Positions 45,554 through 53,689 of a stretch of DNA of 61,652 nt are shown piece after piece. Source of the stretch: Xanthomarina sp035306605 (lineage in GTDB: Bacteria > Bacteroidota > Bacteroidia > Flavobacteriales > Flavobacteriaceae). The DNA lies in assembly GCA_035306605.1 (NCBI GenBank), contig DATGNR010000031.1; one strand, written 5' to 3'. A model generated the notes under the pieces. The model saw only the letters and a list, made by a program, of their open reading frames with translations, was not told the DNA's origin and searched no databases. Numbering within the stretch: the stretch's first letter is position 1; every line of letters starts with the position of its first letter. The translations under genes and the position numbers were made by a program.

Positions 45554-46318
45554 TTGAACAAATTAGAATTAAAGGAATTTTTAGATGCTAAAGTAATCCA
45601 ATACAATCGTCCAGATTTTATTGACAGCGATCCCATCCAAATCCCTCATCTTTTTAGTAAAAAGGAAGATATTGAAATTGCCGGGTTCCTAACAGCAACG
45701 ATTGCTTGGGGTAACAGAAAAAGCATAATAAATAATGCCCATAAAATGATGGATTTATTGGAGCATTCGCCGTATGATTTTGTATTAAACCACGAAGAAC
45801 AGGACTTGGAAGCTCTACTCCCATTTGTACATAGAACATTTAATGGTGTGGATTTTATTACTTTTATTAAAGCCTTACAGCATATCTACAAAAACCATCA
45901 AGGATTAGAACATGTATTCTCAAGTAATATGGAACACGATTCTTTACAGAGTTCCATTCATCATTTTAAAAGGATATTTTTTGAAATAGCGCATTTACCA
46001 AGAACTCAAAAACATGTGAGTGATCCGCTTAAAAATTCGGCTGCGAAAAGAATTAACATGTATTTAAGATGGATGGTTAGACGAGACAACACCGGCGTGG
46101 ATTTTGGAATTTGGAAACACATTTCACCTTCCATATTATCTTGTCCTTTAGACGTGCATTCAGGCAATGTAGCTAGAAAACTGGGTCTCTTAACACGGAA
46201 ACAAAATGATGCCAAAGCCTTAAAAGAATTAGATGTTCATCTTAGACAACTAGATCCGGTAGACCCTGTGAAATATGATTTTGCACTGTTTGGTTTAGGT
46301 GTTTTTGAAGGATTTTAA
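45554..46318 (+). CDS. TIGR02757 family protein
   Basis: The 254-residue protein has family motifs RPDFIDSDPIQIPHLFSKKEDIEIAGFLTATIAWGNRKSI (key parts DPIQIPH and TIAWGNR), KRINMYLRWMVRRDNTGVDFG and LDVHSGNVARKLGLL. The family has a helix-hairpin-helix DNA-glycosylase-like look, but no reaction is established. No ATG is available near the N-terminus. The frame starts with TTG at 45554 (MNKLELKEFLDAK), in line with the family's usual start. Confidence 0.82.
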   Translation: MNKLELKEFLDAKVIQYNRPDFIDSDPIQIPHLFSKKEDIEIAGFLTATIAWGNRKSIINNAHKMMDLLEHSPYDFVLNHEEQDLEALLPFVHRTFNGVDFITFIKALQHIYKNHQGLEHVFSSNMEHDSLQSSIHHFKRIFFEIAHLPRTQKHVSDPLKNSAAKRINMYLRWMVRRDNTGVDFGIWKHISPSILSCPLDVHSGNVARKLGLLTRKQNDAKALKELDVHLRQLDPVDPVKYDFALFGLGVFEGF

Positions 46319-46378
46319 CAATTTTTAAAAATAGCTTCCAATAAAACCATTTATCTTTAAAGCTTTAAATATTTATAC

Positions 46379-47860
46379 ATGAAAACTCTCTTATTACTAC
46401 TTGTTACGTTTTATACAAGTGTGCTTTTTTCACAAGTTCAAAAAATTCCGGTGGATACTATGGTGGTTACAAACCACAGCATAGTCATTAATGGACAAAA
46501 TCTATCGTACCAAGCAACAGCAGGAACGCAACCTGTTTGGAATAAGCAAGGAGAACCCATTGCCACTTTGTTTTATACCTATTATAAAAAAAGTAATAGT
46601 GAAAATGAAAAGCGTCCGATTATCTTTTCATTTAATGGCGGACCAGGTTCAGCCTCGGCTTGGATGCACATTGCCTATACAGGACCTGTAATTTTAAATA
46701 TAGATGACGAAGGATATCCTGTACAACCTTATGGAGTTAAAGACAATCCGAATTCCATTTTAGATGTGGCAGATATTGTTTTTGTCGACCCTGTAAATAC
46801 GGGATATTCAAGAATGGTGGCTGATAAAGACGGAAAACTCCCTGATAGGAAGACCTTTTTCGGGATTAATGCAGATATTAAATATTTAGCCGAGTGGATG
46901 AATACATTTGTAACCAGACATAATCGCTGGGAATCGCCAAAGTACCTCATTGGCGAAAGTTATGGAGGTCCTAGAGTTATGGGCTTGTCTAAAGAATTGC
47001 AAAACAATCAATGGATGTATTTAAATGGTGTTATTTTAGTTTCGCCAGCAGATTATAAAATATACTCCACCAATCAGCCTATTTACTCAGCTTTAAACTT
47101 ACCGTATTTTACGGCAGCTGCCTGGTACCAAAAAGCCTTACCCTTGTCTTTACAACAAAAAGATTTATTAGATATTTTGCCAGAGGTTGAAACTTATGCT
47201 ATTAATACATTAATGCCAGCTATAGCGAAAGGCGGTTTTATTTCAGCCGATGAAAAGAATCAGGTAGCCGAAAAAATGAGCCTGTATTCAGGCTTAAGCA
47301 AAAAAGCTATTTTGGATCATAATTTGAATGTACCAACCAATTTTTTCTGGAAAGAATTGTTACGGGATAAAGGGTACACCCTTGGTAGATTAGATTCACG
47401 GTATTTAGGAATTGATAAAATGACGGCTGGTAATTCTCCTGACTACAACGCAGAAATCTCCTCCTGGTTACACTCTTTTACTCCAGCTATTAACTATTAT
47501 ATCCGTGAAGAACTTAAATTTAAAACAGATATTAAATACAGTATGTTTGGCGATGTTCATCCATGGGACAGAGAACACGACAACACAAGAGATGCTTTAC
47601 GTTATGCCATGGCTCAAAACCCTTATTTAAAGGTTTTAGTTCAGTCTGGTTATTACGATGGAGCTACCACTTATTTTGCTGCGAAATATACCGTGGGACA
47701 GTTAGACCCAAGTGGTAAACTGAAAGATCGTTTTTCTTTTAAAGCATACAGAAGTGGACACATGATGTATTTACGAAAAGATGATTTAATAACAGCTACC
47801 GAAGATATTAGACAGTTTATTAAGGACTCAGCCGCAAAAGGAAAAGCTGCTAAGTATTAA
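46379..47860 (+). CDS. S10 family serine carboxypeptidase
   Basis: The 493-residue exported peptidase has a signal peptide (MKTLLLLLVTFYTSVLFS). The oxyanion region IFSFNGGPGSASAWMH and the nucleophile Ser193 in IGESYGGPRVMG are present, with Asp in LVQSGYYDGATTYF near 425 and His in YRSGHMMYL near 459: a complete catalytic triad. It removes C-terminal residues from peptides in the periplasm. It ends at a terminator shared with the convergent M61 gene. Confidence 0.92.
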   Translation: MKTLLLLLVTFYTSVLFSQVQKIPVDTMVVTNHSIVINGQNLSYQATAGTQPVWNKQGEPIATLFYTYYKKSNSENEKRPIIFSFNGGPGSASAWMHIAYTGPVILNIDDEGYPVQPYGVKDNPNSILDVADIVFVDPVNTGYSRMVADKDGKLPDRKTFFGINADIKYLAEWMNTFVTRHNRWESPKYLIGESYGGPRVMGLSKELQNNQWMYLNGVILVSPADYKIYSTNQPIYSALNLPYFTAAAWYQKALPLSLQQKDLLDILPEVETYAINTLMPAIAKGGFISADEKNQVAEKMSLYSGLSKKAILDHNLNVPTNFFWKELLRDKGYTLGRLDSRYLGIDKMTAGNSPDYNAEISSWLHSFTPAINYYIREELKFKTDIKYSMFGDVHPWDREHDNTRDALRYAMAQNPYLKVLVQSGYYDGATTYFAAKYTVGQLDPSGKLKDRFSFKAYRSGHMMYLRKDDLITATEDIRQFIKDSAAKGKAAKY

Positions 47861-47864
47861 ACAT

Positions 47865-47900
47865 AAAAAAAACCTGATGAGTCATCATCAGGTTTTTTTT
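47865..47900. terminator. Bidirectional terminator between S10 and M61 peptidase genes
   Basis: An A-run plus CCTGATGA pairs with TCATCAGG plus a T-run around GTCA, suited to both convergent genes. Confidence 0.87.
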
Positions 47901-47920
47901 TATCTCTCATTTCAGAATTT

Positions 47921-49810
47921 TTATCCTTTTAACCATGCTTTACGCAAAGCTTTTTGAGCTTCAGTCGCGTTTGGATTTTCAACTAATGTCGTTCCAAGGG
48001 TATATGATTTTTCAACGGTTGCTTTAATTACAACCTCTTCCCCATCTCTTACTACTTTTAGTTCAATTTCTTTTCCTGGCTGCCACATAAAAACTTGTTG
48101 GAAAATGGTGTTCGCAGTCATTAAATTAACTTCATCTCCATTAATGGATTTAATCACATCGTTAGGTTTTACACCATTGTCATTCCAAAAGCTATTCTGA
48201 CTTACTAAGCCGTTGAAATAAATGCTTCCATCTGTTTGATTTGCCCCAAAAATTAAAGCGCCATTATTTTGTAGCAGATTTGTTTCTACTTTGCTTTCTC
48301 CCATTTCAAGACCAACTTTTGCAAAAAACTCTTTGTAGTTAATTGGTAAATCGCCAGCAACATGTGTTTGTAAAAACTCTCCAACCGAAGGGTAAGTCAT
48401 TTCAGTAATTTCATTAAAAAGCTCATCGTCTTTAAACGGTTTGTTTTCACCGTATTTTTGAGAAAGCTGTTTCATTAACGAAAGAATTCCACGATTTCCG
48501 TTACTTTCTTCACGAATTAAAATATCAATACACATTCCAATTAAAGCGCCTTTTAAATACACATTATAATACTGACTTGCGTATGGTTCTTCCAATACAT
48601 TTTCACTTAAAATAGTAAAACTCATGGCATCGTTCATTCCTGAAGCTGTTTGCATTTTATCCATAATCTTGCCATAAAACTGATCTTCAGAAATTAAATC
48701 TTGATCCACCTGAAATAAGGTCGCAAAATATTCAGTCACTCCTTCGTACATCCATAAATGCTTAGAGAAGGTTGGTTTGTTATAATCGAAATAATGAACA
48801 TCTTCCGAATGCACACTCAATGGTGTTACAATATGAAAAAACTCATGAGAAACCACATCAACCATACTTTCAGCCAAAGCTTCAAAAGGCATAGCTTCTG
48901 GCATCACTACTGTAGTAGACGTATGATGTTCTAACGCTCCAAAACCTTTCGGCGACTCGTCGTCACCACGAGATAAATACAGATAAATATCATAACGAGA
49001 GGTGCTATTTATGTCCCCTAAATACGTTTTTTGAGCTTCCATCATGGTTTTCATTATTTCGCTCAAAGCCTTAGCTGTATGCACTTGGTTAGGCGAATAA
49101 ACACTTAAAACAATTTTTATGTCGCCCACTTGAAATTCTTCAACATCTAGGTTTCCGTACATCATCGGGTTATCGGTAATGTCGAAATATCTTGTAGCGA
49201 AGTAACTTGTAGTAATTGCACTTCCGTCTTCACTAGTTTTTTCTGCTACACTAGGTAAAGCAGAGGTTCGAACAAAATCAGCTGGAGCCGTAATATCTAC
49301 GGTATATTGGTTGTTTTTCAATGAATCGAAATAACCAATAAATCCGTGTAAGTTCAACATATAGTTATCAGGCTCGATGTTTGTTCCTGCAGGCGAAAAC
49401 GGTGTTTCTCCACCAATACCTCCACCTATTTCTACATCAAAAGTATCGTTAACCATATACGTGATATAGTCTAAATCCTTTGCATTACTAATAGTCCATG
49501 AGTTGGTGTCTATTTTTTCTATAGAAAGTTCGTTGCCATTGTAATCGATTGCTTTTATATCATCAATATATTTACCAAAATCGCTTACAGAATACGTTCC
49601 TTGAACTACTCTAGGCAACCTATAAACCACTGTTTCTTGGGTAAAACGTCCTGGATTAATAATAACTGGAACTTGATCATTAGATACTTTGGTTAAATCA
49701 ATTGTTGTTGCAATAGGTGTACTTACTGCTAAATCGGCAGACGATTTTGTGGATGAGCCACAGGCAACAAGAAAAAAACTGATGCCTAAAATGGTTAATA
49801 CTTTCTTCAT
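47921..49810 (-). CDS. M61 family metallopeptidase, lipoprotein
   Basis: Starting at 49810 the product is 629 residues: lipoprotein signal MKKVLTILGISFFLVACGSS (Cys17), an N-terminal beta-sandwich domain, the zinc motif SHEFFHIVTPLSVH near 320, LWMYEGVTEYFATLF (third ligand Glu), and a PDZ domain near 520-580 (GVKPNDVIKSINGDEVNLM). M61 glycyl aminopeptidases act on peptides in the periplasm. The frame extends 14 codons further (to 49852), but those residues precede the lipoprotein signal, so the inner ATG is chosen. It is divergent from the glycosyltransferase gene. Confidence 0.9.
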   Translation of the reverse strand: MKKVLTILGISFFLVACGSSTKSSADLAVSTPIATTIDLTKVSNDQVPVIINPGRFTQETVVYRLPRVVQGTYSVSDFGKYIDDIKAIDYNGNELSIEKIDTNSWTISNAKDLDYITYMVNDTFDVEIGGGIGGETPFSPAGTNIEPDNYMLNLHGFIGYFDSLKNNQYTVDITAPADFVRTSALPSVAEKTSEDGSAITTSYFATRYFDITDNPMMYGNLDVEEFQVGDIKIVLSVYSPNQVHTAKALSEIMKTMMEAQKTYLGDINSTSRYDIYLYLSRGDDESPKGFGALEHHTSTTVVMPEAMPFEALAESMVDVVSHEFFHIVTPLSVHSEDVHYFDYNKPTFSKHLWMYEGVTEYFATLFQVDQDLISEDQFYGKIMDKMQTASGMNDAMSFTILSENVLEEPYASQYYNVYLKGALIGMCIDILIREESNGNRGILSLMKQLSQKYGENKPFKDDELFNEITEMTYPSVGEFLQTHVAGDLPINYKEFFAKVGLEMGESKVETNLLQNNGALIFGANQTDGSIYFNGLVSQNSFWNDNGVKPNDVIKSINGDEVNLMTANTIFQQVFMWQPGKEIELKVVRDGEEVVIKATVEKSYTLGTTLVENPNATEAQKALRKAWLKG

Positions 49811-49981
49811 TTGAATGGTTTTTAAATTGTAATTGTCAGATATGACGCTCAAAAATACAATGTGTTACACTTATGACCTAAGTTTTTGCCAAAATAACTC
49901 AGATTATAGGTACTTAACCATTAAAAGCTTGGTATTAATAGTCTATTTTATTGATTAAACTTAAAAAACTATATTCGTAAT

Positions 49982-50989
49982 ATGCAAAAGCCATTAATTA
50001 GCATCTTAACTCCATTTAAAAATACGGATTCGTACATATATGAGTGTTTAGACTCTATACTAAATCAAACCTACACCCATTGGGAATTAGTTATTGTAGA
50101 TGATGGCTCCACGGATACCAGCTATCAAATTGTAAGCGATTTTGCTAAAAAAGACGAACGTGTTAAGTTGTTTAAAAATCCTGGCCAAGGGATTATTGCT
50201 GCACTACAATTTGCCTTCGAAAAAAGCTCTGGTAGCTACATTACTAGAATGGATAGTGATGACATCATGAGTCCTATGAAACTCGAAGTCCTACTAAATA
50301 ATTTATTGCACTTTGGAAAAGGCCATTTAGCCACAGGATTGGTATCGTATTTTAGTAAAGAAGGCCTTAGTGATGGGTATAAACAATATGAAAAATGGTT
50401 AAATAGACTAACACAAACTGGCGCCAATTATTCTGAAATTTATAAAGAATGTGTTATTCCTTCCCCATGTTGGATGGTACATAAAGATGACTTATTGGCT
50501 TGTGATGCTTTTTATCCTGATGATTACCCCGAAGATTATGATTTGGCTTTTAGGTTTTACCAACAGAAATTAAAGGTTATTCCTTGCAAGCAAGTTTTAC
50601 ATTTTTGGAGAGATTATAGTACAAGAACCTCTAGAACGCATGAAAATTACGCCCAAAACTACTTTTTGGAATTAAAACTAAGATACTTTTTAGACTTAAA
50701 TTATGATGCTACGCAGCCCTTGGTTATTTGGGGCGCAGGTTTTAAGGGAAAATCTATTGCCAAATTACTTATTGAAAGACAAGTAGGTTTTATATGGATT
50801 TGTAACAATCCCAAAAAAATAGGTAAACATATTTATCATCAAGAACTCTTTGGTTTTAATTATTTAGAAGAATTAAAACGATACCAATGCATTGTAACCG
50901 TAGCTAATAAAACGTCTCAGCAATCCATTAGGGACTTTTTTAGAAGGCATCAGAAGGTAGCTATGGAAGATTACTACTTCTTTTGCTAG
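49982..50989 (+). CDS. Family 2 glycosyltransferase with a C-terminal Rossmann-like domain
   Basis: The 335-residue protein has a GT-A fold (ISILTPFKNTDSYIYECLDSIL; the DDGSTD motif at about 40-45; metal-binding DSDD near 88-91; YPEDYDLAFRF acceptor region). After residue about 235 there is a separate segment QPLVIWGAGFKGKSIAKLL that looks like a nucleotide-binding GxGxxG start. Family 2 enzymes transfer sugar to surface polysaccharide or glycolipid. No polysaccharide gene cluster surrounds it, so its acceptor is unknown. It ends at a terminator shared with rny. Confidence 0.88.
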   Translation: MQKPLISILTPFKNTDSYIYECLDSILNQTYTHWELVIVDDGSTDTSYQIVSDFAKKDERVKLFKNPGQGIIAALQFAFEKSSGSYITRMDSDDIMSPMKLEVLLNNLLHFGKGHLATGLVSYFSKEGLSDGYKQYEKWLNRLTQTGANYSEIYKECVIPSPCWMVHKDDLLACDAFYPDDYPEDYDLAFRFYQQKLKVIPCKQVLHFWRDYSTRTSRTHENYAQNYFLELKLRYFLDLNYDATQPLVIWGAGFKGKSIAKLLIERQVGFIWICNNPKKIGKHIYHQELFGFNYLEELKRYQCIVTVANKTSQQSIRDFFRRHQKVAMEDYYFFC

Positions 50990-51052
50990 AAAAAGCTCCA
51001 AACTTCATTATTTAATAATTGTGGGATAAAAAAACAATACCAATAATCTAAA

Positions 51053-51085
51053 ACAAAAAAAACGTCAGAAATGACGTTTTTTTTT
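51053..51085. terminator. Bidirectional terminator between glycosyltransferase and rny
   Basis: AACGTCA at 51061-51067 and TGACGTT at 51072-51078 pair around a GAAA tetraloop, with A-run left and T-run right. Confidence 0.87.
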
Positions 51086-51108
51086 AATTTATTTAGGTAC
51101 GATTGGTT

Positions 51109-52683
51109 TTATTTCGCAATATTAACCGCTCTTGTTTCTCGAATAACAGTCACCTTTACTTGACCAGGATAAGTCATATCTGTTTGGATTTTTTGTGAAA
51201 TATTAAAAGATAAATCAGAGGCATTTTGATCAGAAACCTTTTCACTTTCAACAATTACACGTAATTCTCTACCTGCTTGAATTGCATAAGCTTTTTTAAC
51301 ACCTCCAAAACCAAAAGCAATATCCTCTAGGTCTTTTAAACGTTGAATATAACTATCCAACACCTGGCGTCTAGCTCCTGGACGAGCACCTGAAATAGCA
51401 TCACAAACTTGAACAATTGGCGCTAAAAGTGAAGTCATTTCAATTTCATCGTGATGCGCTCCAATAGCGTTACACACGTCATCTTTTTCGCCATACTTTT
51501 CAGCCCATTGCATTCCAAGAATTGCGTGTGGCGTTTCCATATCTGCTTCGGCATCCGGCACTTTTCCTATATCATGTAAAAGTCCGGCACGTTTTGCTAA
51601 TTTTGGATTTAGGCCCAATTCAGCTGCCATAATTCCACAAAGCTTAGCAACTTCTCTTGAGTGTTGCAGTAGGTTTTGTCCGTAGGACGAACGATACTTC
51701 ATTCTACCCACCACCTTTACAAGTTCAGGATGTAAATTATGGATTCCTAAGTCGATAACTGTTCTTTTACCAACTTCTATAATTTCCTGTTCTATTTGTT
51801 TCGTTGTTTTTTGAACGACTTCTTCAATTCTAGCAGGGTGAATTCTTCCATCCGTTACTAATTTATGTAAAGATAGTCTAGCAATTTCACGTCTTACAGA
51901 ATCGAAACATGATAAGATAATTGCTTCAGGAGTATCATCAACAATAATTTCCACTCCAGTGGCTGCTTCTATCGCACGAATGTTTCTACCTTCTCGACCA
52001 ATAATTCGTCCTTTAACATCGTCCGATTCAATATTGAACACCGACACACAGTTATCCACTGCTTCCTCAGTTCCTATGCGTTGAATGGTGTTTATAATAA
52101 CTTTTTTAGCTTCCTGTTGCGCTGTAAGTTTAGCCTCCTCTAGAGTACTTTGGATATAAGCCATTGCATCGTTTTTAGCTTCTCCTTTTAAGGATTCCAC
52201 TAATTGTGCTTTCGCTTCTTCAGCCGACAAACTTGAGATGACCTCTAATTGTTCTATTTGGCTTTTATGAAGTCTCTCTATTTCTTCTTGTCGTTTTTCA
52301 AGAACATCTATTTTAAAATCGTAGTCTTTAATTTTCTCCTCTAATCTTTGATTTTGTTTGGTATTCTTAGACAATTCGCTAGACAGCTGTGATTCTTTAT
52401 CTCTAATGCGTTTTTCGGCATCAGCCATTTTTTTATCTCGAGACAAGATAACTTTCTCGTGCTCAGATTTTAATTCGATAAATTTTTCTTTAGCTTGAAG
52501 GATTTTATCCTTTTTAATGCTTTCACCTTCGCTATTGGCTTCCTTTAGAATAGCAGTTGCAGATTTTTTAGCATTTTTTATAAGTTTAGAAGCGTTGTTT
52601 TTCTCCAAAACTTTGGCTACAATAAAGCCGATAATAATTCCGAGCAATAGCCCTCCTATTATTGATATAATTGAAATTTCCAT
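51109..52683 (-). CDS. rny: Ribonuclease Y
   Basis: RNase Y is a membrane-anchored endoribonuclease that starts mRNA decay. The 524-residue product has an N-terminal membrane segment (IISIIGGLLLGIIIGFIVAKVL), a long coiled coil to about residue 190, a KH domain (IGREGRNIRAIEAATGVEIIVD), and an HD domain with LLQHSREVAKLCGIM and AGLLHDIGKVPDAE. The gene starts 17 nt downstream of the U-tract of a 6S-like RNA and has no room for a promoter of its own in that gap. Confidence 0.95.
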   Translation of the reverse strand: MEISIISIIGGLLLGIIIGFIVAKVLEKNNASKLIKNAKKSATAILKEANSEGESIKKDKILQAKEKFIELKSEHEKVILSRDKKMADAEKRIRDKESQLSSELSKNTKQNQRLEEKIKDYDFKIDVLEKRQEEIERLHKSQIEQLEVISSLSAEEAKAQLVESLKGEAKNDAMAYIQSTLEEAKLTAQQEAKKVIINTIQRIGTEEAVDNCVSVFNIESDDVKGRIIGREGRNIRAIEAATGVEIIVDDTPEAIILSCFDSVRREIARLSLHKLVTDGRIHPARIEEVVQKTTKQIEQEIIEVGKRTVIDLGIHNLHPELVKVVGRMKYRSSYGQNLLQHSREVAKLCGIMAAELGLNPKLAKRAGLLHDIGKVPDAEADMETPHAILGMQWAEKYGEKDDVCNAIGAHHDEIEMTSLLAPIVQVCDAISGARPGARRQVLDSYIQRLKDLEDIAFGFGGVKKAYAIQAGRELRVIVESEKVSDQNASDLSFNISQKIQTDMTYPGQVKVTVIRETRAVNIAK

Positions 52684-52699
52684 GTTAGTTTATTTATAT

Positions 52700-52890
52700 A
52701 AAAAAAAAAAGCCTACACTAGTTGTTTTGTAATAAACTCCTTATAACAAGTTTAGGGCTAACAAACTGATCAAAAATCTGCTTTAACAACCAAAATGAAT
52801 TGGTGTTAGCAGCTCGCTTTTACAGTTTAAACTCACCCTTTTTAAAGAATTAATGTTGAGTTTTCCAAATAATAACTAATGTAGGCAGTA
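52700..52890 (-). ncRNA. ssrS: 6S-like RNA between zapA and rny
   Basis: In minus-strand RNA the 5' arm GCCTACATTAGTT (52886-52874) pairs with the 3' arm AACTAGTGTAGGC (52723-52711), 13 bp with one G-U. A run of 11 U's follows directly. Inside are a small 5'-side hairpin (AACTCA/TGAGTT), an apical stem (CTGCT...CACCAA with TTGGTT...AGCAG) and a 3'-side hairpin (AAACT/AGTTT). Together these give the closing stem, central bubble and terminal stem of 6S RNA, which mimics an open promoter to bind RNA polymerase. Position next to zapA is the classical 6S location in other bacteria. The gene name rests on structure and synteny, not on a covariance search. Confidence 0.78.
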
Positions 52891-52912
52891 ACCTTATTTA
52901 TTTTAAAGAACG

Positions 52913-53206
52913 TTAAGAGTCTAAATGTAACTGTAACATTTTATTTAAAGCGCTAAGCTTTTCTTCAACCTGTTCACTTACATTTTCTTTATCTATCGAT
53001 TTTTGTTCTACTTGAGATGCAAATTGCAAAGCACACATGGCCAAAACATCTTGCTTATCCCTCACAGAATAACTTTGCTCAAATTGATTAATCATTGTTT
53101 CTATGTTTTTAGCAGCCTTACGTAATCCTTCTTCTTGGTTGGGCAAGATGGTTAACGGATATACCCTGTTTGCTATAGACAACTTTATTTTAAGCTTATC
53201 TGACAT
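52913..53206 (-). CDS. zapA: Cell division protein ZapA
   Basis: ZapA crosslinks FtsZ filaments at the division ring. The 97-residue protein starts MSDKLKIKLSIANRVYPLTI, the family's N-terminal strand region, followed by GLRKAAKNIETMINQFEQSY and a coiled-coil helix with DKQDVLAMCALQFASQVEQ. Length and pattern are typical. It lies 17 nt after a coiled-coil gene on the same strand and about 23 nt before the 6S-like RNA, so all three may share the promoter at 53539-53569. Confidence 0.9.
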   Translation of the reverse strand: MSDKLKIKLSIANRVYPLTILPNQEEGLRKAAKNIETMINQFEQSYSVRDKQDVLAMCALQFASQVEQKSIDKENVSEQVEEKLSALNKMLQLHLDS

Positions 53207-53223
53207 AGAAAAATTTCTTTACA

Positions 53224-53514
53224 TTAATCGGATAATTGCGCAATGCAATAATCAATTTCTCTAATTAATGTGTTTATTTTAAGCTTTGTTTCTCTTTTGT
53301 TTTCGTCACTACCAAGCATCGCATTTGCAAATTTGAGCGCCTCGTATTTTTCTTCCCATGAAGCAATCACTTGCTGTTGATCAAGAAAATCTTGTCTAGA
53401 AATTTGCAACTCCTTTTCCAATTTCAAGTTCGTTTGCTTCACAGCTTCCAATTGCTGCAAAACTTTACTCACTTTCACTTCAAGAGCATCAACAATTTCT
53501 TCAATTTTACTCAT
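53224..53514 (-). CDS. Coiled-coil protein upstream of zapA
   Basis: With the start at 53514 the protein is 96 residues, MSKIEEIVDALEVKVSKVLQ onwards, and almost entirely heptad-type helix to about residue 65 (KLEKELQISRQDFLDQQQVI), then a short charged tail ending IREIDYCIAQLSD. It resembles a ZapB-like partner of ZapA by size and position only. The promoter at 53539-53569 places transcription start near 53533, so the nine extra codons up to 53541 are not translated. No enzymatic motif. Confidence 0.75.
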   Translation of the reverse strand: MSKIEEIVDALEVKVSKVLQQLEAVKQTNLKLEKELQISRQDFLDQQQVIASWEEKYEALKFANAMLGSDENKRETKLKINTLIREIDYCIAQLSD

Positions 53515-53538
53515 GTACAATATGCAATACTTATCAGA

Positions 53539-53569
53539 CAAAGTTAAGATACCTTCGTATAAATTACAA
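53539..53569 (-). promoter_or_regulatory. Promoter of the coiled-coil gene, zapA and 6S-like RNA
   Basis: On the minus strand: TTG at 53569-53567, a 20-nt spacer, then TAACTTTG at 53546-53539. Both elements match the Bacteroidota consensus. Confidence 0.65.
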
Positions 53570-53689
53570 TTGTTTTTCCATAAAATTTATAAAATATTAT
53601 AATAGCTTGATATTATCGTAAATTAAGAGGGCCATTTATCTTTTGTAGATATAAATCAAATTGATAATTTAGCCGGAATTACAGACTTT

